From NCBI GenBank assembly GCA_015680685.1, contig MNCI01013713.1, positions 1,509 through 65,508 of the forward strand: DNA of 64,000 nucleotides, written 5' to 3'. How positions within the stretch are numbered: position 1 is the first letter of the stretch; each line of letters begins with the position of its first letter. The DNA comes from Gnetum montanum (lineage: Eukaryota > Streptophyta > Gnetopsida > Gnetales > Gnetaceae). Of this stretch, positions 45,990 to 58,727 are shown in pieces. The notes beneath the pieces were generated by a model. It did not search any database, was not told the origin of the DNA, and was given only the letters and a program-made list of their open reading frames with translations. A program made the translations under genes and the position numbers.

Positions 45990-46565
45990 CTAAGTTCAAG
46001 TTGTATGGTTAACTGTGACTAAGGTATATGATTTGATTATGTTATTATCAAAATATTGAAAATATCAAAATATTAAAATATAAATCTAGTTATTCTAAAT
46101 ATGAGAAATAAATTTAATCTAGCCAAGCATAAAGTATTCGTTCCTGACTTTCCTTTCCGCAAGCATAAATTTAACCTAGCATAATGTTGCTAGGTTATTA
46201 AGTGTTTCACTATTGGGCATACAAGTGTTGCTAGGTTAAAAAGTATTCGTTCTTGACTTTCCTTTTCGCATGCCAAGTGTTGTAATGAATAGAACAAATC
46301 TTGATTTCAATTCCATCATGCAAGTGTGTTCAAGTACAATAGGCACTTGAATGAAACTCTGTACAACCTATTCAATTCATACTATAGGAACTTGGTGGGA
46401 AAATATTCTAACTTTCATGAGAGAAAAGTCTAGTTATATAATGACCAAAAGATGTCATAAATGCAATGAATTCATGCATTTATATGGGCATTTGTCAAGC
46501 TTATGTCAATGCTGATGAGTTGACGAAGCTAAGACTATGTCGATGTTGATGCATTGACACAACTC
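45990..46565 (-). repeat. decayed LTR remnant (minus orientation)
   Basis: Contains degraded LTR phrases in reverse orientation: TTGTATGGTTAACTGTGACT / AAGGTATATGATTTGATTA, two CAAGTGTTGCTAGGTTA-like copies, AAGTACAATAGGCACTTGAA and ATGCATTTATATGGGCATTT. Its left end is missing. It does not match any other LTR here closely and seems to be an older family. Confidence 0.5.
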
Positions 46566-47694
46566 CATTACTCAATCTTCATCTATTATCAAGTTCTAAC
46601 AAGGTTGAATCTAGGCAAAGAAGAAGAGGCTAAGACAAATGATTTGGTCGAGATAACTAAAGAGGTCAAAACAAAAATGGAGATAGAGATGGTCATTGTG
46701 ATAAAGACAGAGATCAAGATTGTGGCCACAAAAATGGTAGAAGGCATAACAAATAATAGAGAAGGGGTCATGGTCATGACAAAAACTATGATGAATGTGA
46801 TGATTATGATGAACCCCTACTAGCAACAAGAATATGATAGGCTATTTACATTTCCATCAAGCTTCAAAGGGACGATTACATTAAGCAACTTAACGTGAAC
46901 AACAATTTCAAGTTTAAAGAAGGCTACAATGTAGACCCGCAACATCATTTGCAAGTCTTCTATGATGCATATGTCTTCTAAAACATAGAAAATGATTCGC
47001 AAAAGCTCAAATTATTCTTAAGAATAGTCATAAAAGAAGTGTAGAGTTGATTCAAGTATTTGAAAATAGAATCCATTAGAACATGGAGCATAATGTTAGA
47101 ATTATTCAATGATGAATATCAGACATATTCCATAGTATCTAACTTGAAAAACATATCTAAGGTGGAAACAAGAAAACCATCAGTCCCTTGATGCATCCTT
47201 AGGTAGGTATTATTCATTGTTGCACAAGTGCCTAGGCCATGACTTTTCTCAAATGGAGTAGTTGAGACACATTCTAGATGGGCTAAGAAACAAAAGAAAA
47301 AAATCTCTTAAGGTCTACACCCAAGGAAAACTTTCTTAGATGAGAGTCCATTGGATCCAAAGGTTGATAGACTAGGTGGCTAATGAGGAAAGAGAGTTAA
47401 AGAAGAGGGAAAGTGTAGAAGAGTATAATAGAGATCCTACTCTTCAAACAAAGGATGCACATACTTGCAACATAATGGAAGGTGTAGACCCAAGGGAAAA
47501 GGTAATGTGACATAAGTCTTTGCTAATATAAAAATCTATTTCAAACATTGTAGTGAAGGTTGAGAAAATGTGGGATTTAGTGGACAAAAAGTGTATAACT
47601 TCATTTAAAATAGAGGAGGAGAGAAAAGAGCATGTAGTAGTAAAAGAAAGAGAGAAGAAAAGGAAGAAACACACAAAAACAAGACATATATAGG
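46566..47694 (+). pseudogene. orphan gag fragment H
   Basis: Plus-strand gag remnant. An Asp/Lys/His-rich stretch ends in DDYDEPLLATR-type sequence. It is followed by LNVNNNFKFKEGYNVDPQHH (46890-46950), the capsid block with IVIKEV, IRTWSIMLELFNDEYQTY, and later KRESVEEYNRDPTLQTKDAH-like sequence (47405-47460). It is interrupted at 47694 by the LTR of element I, so H is older than I. No continuation of H is found in the window. Confidence 0.7.
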
Positions 47695-48489
47695 TGATGA
47701 GTCATGTTTTGTAGGGCTTCAATATTGGGGCACAACCTCTGATGTCGGGGATTTGATATCACCTCTTCCATGTTGGCCTATAAATACCACACTTTGGTGC
47801 ATGGTTAGGAGTAGCAGAAAGAAGTAGAAGTAGAGAAGTTTTGTTAGTTTGTTTTCCAATGCATGCCCATAGTGTGATGTTAAGTGATTGTATGACATCC
47901 CTAGTTGAGTGTGACATACTTGGACACATTACATGTTCAACAACAAAAATTGAGATCACTTCCATCATTGCAACATCCACTTAGCTTTATTATTTTTTTT
48001 TAGTTACTTGAATGCTTACTATTTTCCTTAGTTAATGTTATCAATTATTCCTCTTTATTATTTCTATCATTAATTGGAATGAGTATGACTAATCACGAGA
48101 ACTTAAGTGTAACTACTTGGTAACCTAATAGTGTTATCATTTGGTTTGCCTAGTAATGGTATACTTGGTAATTACAGCAGTAGTTACACGAAGTTCAAGG
48201 CATGTACAGAGGGTGAAGAATGAAAACTCATTGCACATAGGCTAGTTTAGACTTTACTTTTTCATTGTTAATTAGCCTAAATAATTAATTTATTTATTAT
48301 CATTAGGAGTAGCATAAGGCCAAAACAAAATCAATTATCATATGCCTCACTTTGAACTAAACCATACATGATAATGCTACCACTAGTCCAAGTAGCAAGA
48401 CAGCAAACTACGATCAAGACATAACGATCTAGATGCCACAATTAGTCCCACCCATATGGTTGGATGTAGGGATACCTCACTATTCATCA
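47695..48489 (+). repeat. 5' LTR of element I (795 bp)
   Basis: Starts TGATGAGTCATG and ends TATTCATCA before a primer-binding site. TATA box CTATAAATACC near 47780. The 3' part carries GTAGGGATACCTCACTATTCATCA, the family-wide U5 end. Only this LTR of I is in the window. Confidence 0.85.
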
Positions 48490-48508
48490 TTGGCACCATT
48501 GCCAAGGA
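48490..48508 (+). other. primer-binding site of element I
   Basis: TTGGCACCATTGCCAAGGA follows the LTR directly. It matches the tRNA-Asp complement except for a few transitions. Confidence 0.82.
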
Positions 48509-48559
48509 TGGTGCTAGTTATCTAGATTAGTTATATTATACATGATTGGTATACATGCA

Positions 48560-49527
48560 TTAATGAATTATCTTTTGGAAAATATTAAGTCACACACATC
48601 ATAAACTAACAACGTCTCTTTCACAAAGAAGCGATAATGCATCGTATTGAAAGAACATTCATTGGAAATCTAATGAAATATATACTAAAGAAAATTGGAG
48701 TGACCAACCTCATGTAGGGGTTTCATATGTTCATAACCATCCTAACTACACTCAAAGACTAAATTCACCTAAGGCAGACAATCCTAGAGAAGATGTAGCA
48801 AGTCCTAGACCAAAGGAGGCCTCATGGCCTAGGACCTCCTCAAAACCTAGAAGAGATAAATCAAGGGACCATGGGGAATACTATAGAAGCCATGGTGACT
48901 CTCCCACTTCCTCAACTTTCTCTTCCTCTTCAATGTCTAGTTCTGATGAAGATGAATGTAGGTATAGAGATTGAGCTCCACTTTGGGGTTGAAATAAGGA
49001 TAAAAATCAAAACCAAGGGGAAAATCAAGGACATCGAAATGAACATAGGCAAGATCATCACAATCAAACAAATAAGAATAGGATTTTGCACCACAACATG
49101 TCTGATGAAAGTGAACCCTTGTTGGCCACTAAGAGCATGATGCAAATTTCAAAGGCAATTAAAATACCAAACAAGAACTGTAAGGAAAGTCATAGAAAAA
49201 GGCTTGATATGAATAATATTCCTAAATTTGTATGAGGCTATGATTCTGTTCCACAACATCATTTGCAAGCCTTCCATGCTGCTTGTGTCTTACAAAACAT
49301 TGAAAGTGGGTGGTAAAAGCTTAAGCTCTTTCCTAGGACACTAATAGATAAAGCCAAAATATGGTATAGATCATTGAGATCAAATTCAATCCATCAAGGG
49401 TCCACAATGTTGGAACTTTTCAATGAGAAATACCAAACCTATGTGAGGGTTTCCAACCTAAGGAAACAAATCCAATGATGGAAGTAAGAACAACATGAAC
49501 CCTTGGATATGGCCCTAGATAGATACT
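48560..49527 (+). pseudogene. gag of element I, 5' part
   Basis: Reads SYVHNHPNYTQRLNSPKADN (plus strand, about 48730-), a Ser-rich stretch (SPTSSTFSSSSMSSSDED), an Asn/Gln/His-rich region and SDESEPLLATKSMMQISKAI. The capsid core follows (RLDMNNIPKFV, DSVPQHHLQAFHAACVLQNI, LIDKAKIWYRSL). It breaks off in LDMALDRY at the insertion point of element J and resumes at 59695. Contains stops (for example within GG to stop-G at FV). Distinct in sequence from the J/G gag family. Confidence 0.82.
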
Positions 49528-50472
49528 TGATGAGTGGTAAGGTACCCCCTATGCTCAACCATACAAATACGAGTGTTTCACGCACGATCTAGTTGAATTC
49601 TAAGGACTAAGTGCTTATGTGCCCTTGTGGAACAAGGATGGGTTGGTTGATCGTTGTCTTCCCAAGCTTACCTATATGTCATGATTGTATGGTTAAGTAA
49701 GCTTGATGCATATGATTTTTATATCTTTTATGTTTTTTATGTGCTGTGCTAATAAGGGAGAAGAGAGATAACTAAGTGACTAATTTAACTTAACGATTGA
49801 TTAACTGGGCTTTAACTAATCCTAACACCAGTATTCGTTCTCACTTGCTGTACACATCCTGAACCAGTGAAACACTACTGGGATTACCAAATGCTAATTG
49901 TGACTAGGTTACCAAGTGTTACACACAAGCTCGAAGTGATCGTACTGAGTGTAATTTAACAATTTGTTGAATTGATCAAAATCAGTTGCTATGCTAATAA
50001 CAGAAATGTAAAGTGCATAAAATAGAATAAAATAAAATAAATGCATAAGAAAATAAAATAAAAGAAATATGTAAGAAAACAAATCTCAAGTGCTGTAAGG
50101 ATGAATCAAAGAGCTCATCTTTATTGTCGTACACAAGGTTGCTCAGGTACACAATGCTCGAATAAAGATCTATCCACACTTTGACCTCCTACTGCACGCA
50201 CTTGGAAAATACTCTAACCTTTAAACAAACTATAAGAGTTTTGCTACTTGACTACTACAAGACTTCTTTTCAATTGTGCACTTGGGCATTGTATTTATAG
50301 AATTAGGAGCAACTACTCTAATAATTAGAGTAACTGCTCTAATAATTAGAATAACTGCTCTAATAATAACTACTTTAATAATTAGAGGAACCACTCTAAT
50401 TATTAGAGTAACCGCTCCAATAATAACTGCTCTAATAATTAGAATAAATTGCTAGAGTAACCGCTCTCATCA
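49528..50472 (-). repeat. 3' LTR of element J (945 bp)
   Basis: TGATGAG...TCATCA ends. Palindrome array at 50311-50465 next to the minus-strand TATA box (TATAAATA complement near 50293). The polypurine tract (minus strand TCATGGGGGTA) is at 50473-50483. Confidence 0.9.
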
Positions 50473-51775
50473 TACCCCCATGACTGAATGAAAACTCATC
50501 CTCGAGTTCCTTAAAAAATATTGGGAAGGTATGGGATTATTGACTAATTGACAATTGACGGTGGAATGGGATGACAGACTCAACATGCCCAGTGATGCAT
50601 CAATAAGCATATTACAACATTGTGGTTAACACTCATACATAAATGACATCCAAGCCTTTATTTGGTAGCTTGTAGAGAAAGAGAGAGAAAGAAAATGAAG
50701 CATATTACTGCCAATGCTAAGATTGCACCTTCTATTGTTTATCCATAGCCACGCTACTAAACTTGCTCCTTTCGTAAATGCTCTAGTTCTGGTCCATCCT
50801 GAGTGCTTTCTCCAAGCCCAATCCATTGTTTGTATGATCGCCATCTGCACACACAGCACAATCACAAATGAGCAAGGATAGATAATCCACAATGTAGTTG
50901 ATACATTGCCTCGATATGAAGCACATTGGCTGAGTTGTGGTTATGGAAAAAATTGGTTTGGAGATTTATCACTGGAAACTACCCAAGGTGTAGGGGTTAG
51001 GCAATTAGTAAAATGTAAAAAATTGAAAATTTGTGCTAGAGCCCCCACAACTAAGAGCGAACCTCTAGTAGCTATAAGATGGAAAAATATGAGGAACAAG
51101 AAAGATGGAAAAAAACTAACAATAGCAATGCTAATAAAATGGATGTCATGGATGGGGATGAAACAAGAGATGATTGATTGCAGAAAATGTTTAAGGAAAA
51201 GAACTTAACAATTGCACCAAAAAGAAATGCCAATGGGTCTTCCCCAAAGCAGGCTCATGCCTTTTATGCCCTCAAAAACCCACAAACCAAAGAGTCCGTA
51301 GGCTCTAGGAATGTCATTTGGAAGCAAGAGTTAAAACTTTACCCATAAGAATTCACTAAAGAAAAAAAATGCATCAACCTAGAAACAAACTAAAGATAGA
51401 ACTAGCAATGAGGTGGAAAAATGGGGAGAAAGATGGAGAGGAGAGAGTGGAATGGAATCCCAAGAACAAAGTTGTGTAAAGTCCCTTGTGTATTTTATGG
51501 TTAATGTGATTGAGTAGAACTCATCCAAAATCTAGACTCAAAAAAAGCACATTCAGTGACCTTGCATCAATACATTTGACCAATCCATCCACTTGAAGTA
51601 ACAAGAATGCTTCCACAAAAAGTTATCACCATTCCAAAGAGAGCAAGATGGAGAGGTAGGAAGCCAAAAAGGGCCTTAGTTAGAGGGAACCTTCAGGCAT
51701 GGGTAACATATCTTTTTAGTTCCATAACCAGTGCTTGTAACCCATACTACTTTATTATGTCTAAGGGGTGTGCTT

Positions 51776-51812
<37 letters not shown>

Positions 51813-52385
51813 GCGTGAGAACCACACCATGCAAAGACTTATTTTTATTCACTTAGCTTCCCAATTTTTGAACAATGTAAAAATGGCAGAAAATCCAAGG
51901 AGAAGCATCCAAGCACCCAAGAGAATGGCTACCACAAATGCATCAAATCCTCTTAAAGTCACACCCTTTTAATCCTTTGAGTCTTTCCTTGGTTTGAAAA
52001 GTACCCAGCCACCAATTCATTAAAATTTCACTTAGAAAAAAGGGATTGTATAGTTCTAAGTCAAAGGAGACCATAGATTTGTATGGATGAGTGGACAGCA
52101 TGGACTCATTGCCTATTTTACCAAAATAACCATACCTAAATATCAACATCATAATCCAAAGGTAAAAACCAACCATAAGCAATCAATATGATATAATTCA
52201 ATCCACCATCATGAGCACTTATTGGATGATGAATAAAAGTAAATCAAGCAATCAAAAAAATAGTAAAAATATGAATGATGGTGTAAAACAAAAAGAAGAA
52301 AAGTTGGAAAAATGTGTAAAACAAAAATGTGTGAAACAAACATGTGTAAAACAAAAATTCAAAAAAAACTGAGGGCCTAGAATGG
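50473..52385 (-). other. 3' UTR of element J
   Basis: Non-coding, homologous to the G 3' UTR (phrases GAGTCCGTAGGCTCT, CATCCACTTGAAGTAA, AAGCATTCTTG in reverse). Contains a GA-rich run near 50673 and a long (TC)n microsatellite at 51781-51809. Near the pol end it has repeated TGTAAAACAAA units (52300-52360). Confidence 0.75.
51781..51809. repeat. (TC)14 microsatellite
   Basis: Uninterrupted TC dinucleotide run in the J 3' UTR, adjoining TTTGCGTGAGAACCACACC. It is absent at the matching place in the G 3' UTR, where an A-rich run stands. Confidence 0.9.
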
Positions 52386-53640
52386 TTAGCATAGGTAGCC
52401 ATCTCCCCCACAACTAAGTTGGAAGGAGGAGATCTGAAATAGTGAGCAAGGTTGTCCACTAATAGAGGTAGCATGTGTACTAGCTATCCTAAGCCCATGA
52501 AAAGGTTTGGTTTGTTGCACGTTGACCAATAGTTTTTTGTTTAGGCTCTTAGGTTTGTATATTGTCATGGCCCTTGAAGAAAAAGTTCCGTAAATAATAT
52601 AAGGTCCTTTCCACAGTGTTTGAAATTTAGTACATTGTGGCACATGTGTGGGATTCCAGTAGAGAACCTTATCTCCTGGCTAATATTTAACTTTCCTAAT
52701 TCTTAGGTCATGACGTTGTTTATTGAAGGCCTTGTGAAATTTGTTAGATGACAGGGCAACTAATTGGTTTTCATCTAGCAAGTTAAGGGTTACTAATCGT
52801 TGTTTCTATTCTAGATCAAGGTCAAGGTTGAGGTCACATGCCATGGATAGTGTACAGAGCTCAGTTTGAATGGGAAGCATTGGTAATTTACTGTACACTA
52901 ACTCATAAGGAGAGTAGCTTATAGGGAGTTTCCATGTGGAGCGGTATGCCCAAAGAGCATCATTTAGTTTAGTGCTCTAGTTTTGCCTAAACTTGCTAAT
53001 GGTTCTTGTCAATATCTTCGTAATCTCCCTGTTGGTGACTTCTGCTTGATCATTCGCTTGGGGCTAGTATGGTCTAGTCAATTTATGCTCAACCCCTAAG
53101 CGTTGCATTAATTTCCAAAAATTTACACCTGTGAAGTGTGTACCATTGTCTAAAATAAGTGCATGTGGCACACCAAACCTATTTATAATTTGTTGTTGAA
53201 CAAATTGTGCAACTGTAGATGATGTACAATCTTTAATAACAACTTCTTTGGCTCATTTTATTAGGTAATCAATAGCAACAATAATATAAGTTTTTCCATT
53301 AGACATTGGTGTAATTGGCCCCATAAAATCAATTCCACGAATGTCGAAAGGTTCTAATGGTTAAATCCATTGTTGGGGACCCTCCATTCTAGCAGTCATT
53401 CCCCCTCCACATTGACAAAGCTCATAAGATTGGACAAAATGATGGGCATCCTGAAATAATGTAGGCCAATAATATCCTGCAAGTAGGATCTTGATGGCCG
53501 TTTGTCTCCCAGCATAATGACCCCCATAAGAACCCTCATGAGCATCTTGGAGAACTCATAGTTGATCTATATTGGGAACATACCATTGAACCAAGCCATC
53601 TCCATAAAGTACTTGGCTTGGTGAAGAAATTGTTATTTCT
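52386..53640 (-). pseudogene. decayed integrase of element J
   Basis: On the minus strand: zinc-domain and core pieces HYAGRQTAIKILLAGYYWPT, CQCGGGMTARMEG, DIRGIDFMGPITPMSNGKTY, ALILDNGTHFTGVNF (second Asp), ANDQAEVTNREITKILTRTI-like sequence (Glu), and the C-terminal tail 52386-52643 (MPQCTKFQTLWKGPYIIYGT). The DDE residues can be followed. Several in-frame stops. Confidence 0.82.
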
Positions 53641-55265
53641 TCTTAAGGTTTAACTCTTGTGGTGTTTGTTGGGTGATGAGATAGGTAAGAATGCTATTGT
53701 ACCAATTTTTCTCCGTGGGTGATTGATTATTCATTACACCAGAAAAGAGGAATTTATGAAGAAAATAATCAAAAATTAGATACTTTTCCTCTTTGTTATC
53801 CCATCGCAACCAAGATAAATGATCAGCAACTATGTTCTTGGTGCCTTTATGATTGATCATCGTAAGATCGAACTCTTGTAAGATTACAAGCCATCGTATG
53901 ATACGAGAGCTTACCATTGGCTTATTCATGAGGAACCTTATTGCACTATGATCTGTATGATATATACTTTATATCCCAATACATAGTGTCTAAAATTTTC
54001 TAGTGCAAACACTACAATCATTAATTCTTTCTCTATGGTAGTGTAGTTAAGTTGTGCACCGGCGATACTTCTACTTACATAGTGGATGTAATAAGGACAC
54101 TTTTGGTCATCTAACTGTGTAAGTACGGCTCCTAAGGCATAGATGGATATGTTAGTCATGATATGGAATGGTTTGGACTAGTCAAGAGCTTGTAGAATGG
54201 GTGTTTCTACTAGCTTCTGTTCCAGAGTTTGAAAAGCCAATTCACATTCCCTAGTCCACTCGAAAGGTACGTCCTTTTTTGTTAATTCCACAAATGGTTT
54301 GGCAACCTTTGAAAAGTTCTCAATAAATCTCCTATAGTAGCTAGTATTTCCAAGGAATGACTAAATATCTTTGACATTTTCTAGTTGATGGGTAATTCCT
54401 TGGATAACTTTAATTTTCTCAAGGTCTACCTCTATCCCTGTGTGTGAGATTTTGAGCCCTAGTACTATGCCCTCTTGGACCATCAAATAAATTTTTTGCT
54501 AATTAAGCCTCAAATTGGTTTCTACACATATTTTTAACACTTGCCCTAACCGATCCAAGGCTTGATCAAAGTTTTCTCTATAGGTGGAGAAATCGTCCAT
54601 AAATATTTCTACACCATTTCCTATCTACTGTTGGAAGATGCTTAGAACTAGTCATTGAAATGTTGTAGGGGCATTGCACAAGCCACATGGCATCTGTTTG
54701 CATGCAAATGTTCCCCAATAACTGGTGAACATAGTCTTAGCTTGGTCTTCTAGGGCTATTTGTATTTGATTATATTCGCTATATCCATCTAGAAAACGGT
54801 AGTAGCGATGCCCTGTGAAGGTGTCTAAGACTTAGTCAACAAATGGCAATGGAAAGTGATCTTTGAATGTTGCCATATTCAGTAGCCTGGAATCTATGCA
54901 CACCCTCCATTTTCCTCCCTTTTTAGGCACAATAACTAAGTGCCCAACCCATTTTCTATCAAAAATGGGGTATATGAACCCAGCCTTGAGAAGCTGTTCG
55001 ATTTCTTCCTTAACTACTTGCTTAAGCTTAGGGTTCAATTGCCTCTAAATTTGTCTTTGAGGCTTCATGGATGGGTCAATGTAAATTCTATGTTGGCATA
55101 TCCTAGGATCTATTCCAGTTAATTCAGGATATGACCAAGCGAAGGCTTCTAACCATTTATTTATTACCTTTAGCAGTTCTTCTTTTTGTTGAGGAGCAAG
55201 CGTAGTGTTGATAATTACCGATTTTTCATTTTTAAGGAATGTGTATTCCATACTAGTGGGCAATG
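53641..55265 (-). pseudogene. decayed reverse transcriptase and RNase H of element J
   Basis: RT starts on the right: PTSMEYTFLKNEKSVIINTT (55263-), VKEEIEQLLKAGFIYPIFDR, WVGHLVIVPKKGGKWRVCID, CNAPTTF-type sequence and the catalytic EIFMDDFSTYRENFD (about 54570-54615). RNase H runs through MTNISIYALGAVLTQLDDQK (54159-; DAS changed to NIS), TTIEKELMIVVFALENFRHY and NIVADHLSWLRWDNKEEKYL. TAG-type stops and frameshifts interrupt. Confidence 0.85.
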
Positions 55266-56240
55266 GTTTTAGCTCAAGGGGCTCCTACTTAAATTTCTCA
55301 GGGATTCCAACTTCTTCCAGTTGATATTTTCAAGGTTAAGACTTGGAAGTTGGTGTGGACTTGCTCTAATGTGTCTATGGTATCGATGTAAGCACAAGTC
55401 AAACCCTCAGTTGGTTCCATGCATATTAGTGAACTACTTTCTTGATTAACTGTCAGCAACTGAGTGTCTTCTTGTCATGTGGCTGCTGCATACAGGCATC
55501 TTTGTATGTTAATCACTTATGCACACTAATTGCATGCAAGCAATGCTAAACTTTGTACAAACCATAACCTCTACACACAATTACACCCTATGTCACTATA
55601 TGTGATGCACAGAACTTTCTTCTTCTCAATCTTTTCAAATGTATGTTACTTTGATATTTCTAGGGAAAGATCACGGATTCCTAGGTGTGCGTTGATGGTG
55701 CTTAGCCATGCTCTTCCCATTATGATTGGGAAGTTCCCCTTACCATTATTTACATGAATCACTAGGAAGTCAACTAGGTATGACCAATCACAAACAGTGG
55801 TAACAATTTCTTCCACCAATCCTAATGGGACAGTGATGGACTAGTCAGCCAACTCTAGACAGATGTTTCTCTTTTTCAATGGAGGCAGGTTCTAAGCCTT
55901 ATACATTTCTTGAGAAATCTAGTTAACAATGAAACCTAAATTCAAAATAGCCTTGCATGATGCATTTCTAGCAATTTGTAAGTATATCAAAGGACTCCCA
56001 GGATCAGAGAATTTCCTAAGAAGGTGGCCAGCTTTGATCCAATCGGTGACGACAAGTGTTAGCATGACCGTATGTGTTGAGTGCAGTGATTTGGTTGAAG
56101 GGGGCTCCAAAGATTTGATTGATATTAAGGCATTTAAGGAATCAGCCACTTGTAATTACAAGGGCTTGGTTGGATTTTTGGTTCTAAAAAAATGTTTTTT
56201 CTTCATGTGGTTGTTCGAACCAATAGTAGGTTGAGAGTTA
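55266..56240 (-). pseudogene. decayed aspartic protease of element J
   Basis: Minus-strand 55919-56149 reads TDWIKAGHLLRKFSDPGSPL and CKAILNLGFIVN, again with the catalytic Asp changed to Asn as in element A. The MGRAWLSTINAHLGIRDLSL-type block lies at about 55530-55757. Because A and J share the Asp-to-Asn change, it predates their duplication. Confidence 0.82.
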
Positions 56241-58591
56241 ACAGCCCTCGTGGCATTACATTGCTGGGGTTGGGTAGGCATTTCACCCTACATAGCTGGA
56301 GCAGGTGGTAGTGGAGCTATTGGTGAAAGAGATGCGGCTGGATGAGCAGAATGATATGCTTGTGGAATATTGCCCTTAGAAGAGGGAGTCCCATAATACT
56401 CATGGGATTTGTAGTGAGGTTGAGGAGTGATGTGACTAGTAGAGTCACGAGGGGAGATTGGCTGTTGCACGTAATATCCATACGAGTTGGGTTGTCGATA
56501 AGGATATTGTTGCCTTGGTGGTGGCATTCCCCATGATTGTGGGTGCTACACTATTGATATTGGTCAATCGGTTGTGATGGAGTTCCACTTGGATAATACA
56601 TTAAGGGTTGGTGGAACTATCTTAGGTTACCTTGGAGGTAAGGTAGCCTTCGGAGTGCTTGTCATTTGTTCAATCATGAGCTGAGTGCATACACCCCAGA
56701 CTCTTGTAGATGTGATATTATAGGGTAACATCCCTTAGGATAGTCATATTGACATATTTCACATCCACTATCATTGTCTGTTTCTAGCTTCACAACCTCT
56801 TCAATGATGGCAACTTTGCCCTTACCCTTGCTACATGCATGTTCAGCTTCTCTCTTTTTTCTTTTTTTGTGATCACTACCTTGCTCTCTAGACTCCTCTA
56901 CTATTTGAAGAACAGTTTGAAATATATTGTCTAGGGAATCCCACATTTGGTCTACCTTTGCTGAAACTTGTGATGTCATCTTTTAGATAGGCAAAGTTTT
57001 CCTATTCACCATCTCTTCAAGTGGTGACTCTTCTTCATCCTTACAAAATCTTACTCCCCTCTTCTGGAGGGAAGGATCTCAGTTATACTCTTTTGCACTT
57101 TTTCTCTTCTGTAGCTCACCTTCTTCCTTAGCAACTTACTCCAATAGTCTTTGAATTTGATTGTACCTAAGCTCGATTAATCTCCCTTGGGCATAAGTCC
57201 CAAGGGTTCTTCTCGTTTCATGCCTAAGACCATCCACAAGATGGCGTAGTTGATCCCTTTACGAATAACCATGGCCAGGACAATGATGTAACAGTGCATA
57301 GTATTGGCCCATGGCAGCATCCAAGGGTTCATGTCCTTCTTGTTTCCAGCCTTGGATTTTCTTTCGCAATTCAGACACTTAGGAGTATGTTTGGTACTTG
57401 TCATTAATAGTTCTCACATAGTACTCCACCTACTAATGGATTTCAGTTCTAAAGTCTGATACTAGCTTTTTGCTTCTTTAACTAATATCTGTGGGAACAA
57501 CTTAATTTTTTTCCATTCTTTCTCTATGTTCTGTAAGGAACATGCATCATGGAATGCTTGTAAATGATTCTGAGGATCAGCGTTATATCCCCTTTCAAAT
57601 CGTGGGATGTTGTCCATATCTAATCTCTTGATCCTACTATCTTTCTGGTGCCTTGTTGGAATTATAACAGCCTTAATTATGTCCAACATACTTCAAATAG
57701 TGAGTAGGGATTCATCATGATCATCTTGTCCATGGTGTTATGATGCCTAAGTTGTTCCCTACTCCCTTCTTCTATGTCGTGACTCTCTAGAGTGTCATTG
57801 TTCCCTTTCCTGGCTATTTCATCTATGACACTTTGCCTACCTTTATTCCCATGGTATTTTTCCTTATGATTATGTCTCAATACTAAAGGAGAGGATGAAG
57901 GAGATGATGAAGGTGAACAAGGAAAACTGTCACCATGACGGTGTTCATTACCTTCTCTTCTAAGGTCTCAGCCTCAATCGCGATTGCGATCAGAATGTCC
58001 ACCTTTATCATGAGTTCATGTTCCTTTTTCAGATCCTTTGTGCCCATGGGTATCAGAACTTGGGTTATGAATAGTGGAATGAAGGTTCTAATACACAACC
58101 CCTTGACCAAAGTCAAGGGAAGGAACATCGTTATGTGGGTGACTACCTAAGGTAGGTTCACCACCCTCATTTTTGCTTAAGACATGTGGGGCATCCTGGG
58201 ACCACTTACCCTTCAAAGACTTATGATGTCTCTCCTATTGCAAGTTCCTTTGATGTTGTGCCTCTATGGGATAGTGTTTTCTCAAGTCATGATCTTGCAC
58301 AACATATTTTGCATGTAAGTGCGGCATGCTAATTTGTGTGAGAACATGAAGAAGCATGCTCAAGACTAAACGATCAATAGGTAACACTATGTTACCTTCT
58401 AAGTCTCACCAATGCAGTTGTTTGTCTTGATGGAGGATAAAGGTGAAGTCTGTTATATACTCATCGGGATGAATATATACCACTCAAACTTGTTGAGAGA
58501 CTGGCGAATCAACATCATGTGTATTATGTTGTTAACTGTTTCCTGTTTCAGACCTAGGTGGTAAGGTGCTTTCGTATGAAGAAGGAGACAT
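56241..58591 (-). pseudogene. decayed gag of element J
   Basis: Start probably at 58591 (minus strand ATGTCTCCTTCTTCATAC, giving MSPSSYESTLPPRSETG). The capsid core lies at 57462-57689 (RLDMDNIPRFERGYNADPQN), the coiled-coil/Lys-rich segment with knuckle CEICQYDYPKGCY at 56674-56979, and the linker PPPRQQYPYRQPNSYGYYVQ at 56288-56527. Stops and frameshifts throughout. Colinear with 986-3345. Confidence 0.84.
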
Positions 58592-58708
58592 ACTTGTCTA
58601 TTCAGTGTGCAATGTATTCTTGTTTATTATTTTCTCAACCAACCCTAAGTATTCGTTCCAACAATGTGAATGATTTCCTATGTTCTGGTTAGTGCACAAA
58701 CAACTAAG

Positions 58709-58727
58709 TCCCTAGCAACAATGCCAA
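58709..58727 (-). other. primer-binding site of element J
   Basis: Minus strand TTGGCATTGTTGCTAGGGA, a tRNA-Asp-type site with several changes at former CG positions. Adjacent to the LTR. Confidence 0.8.
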
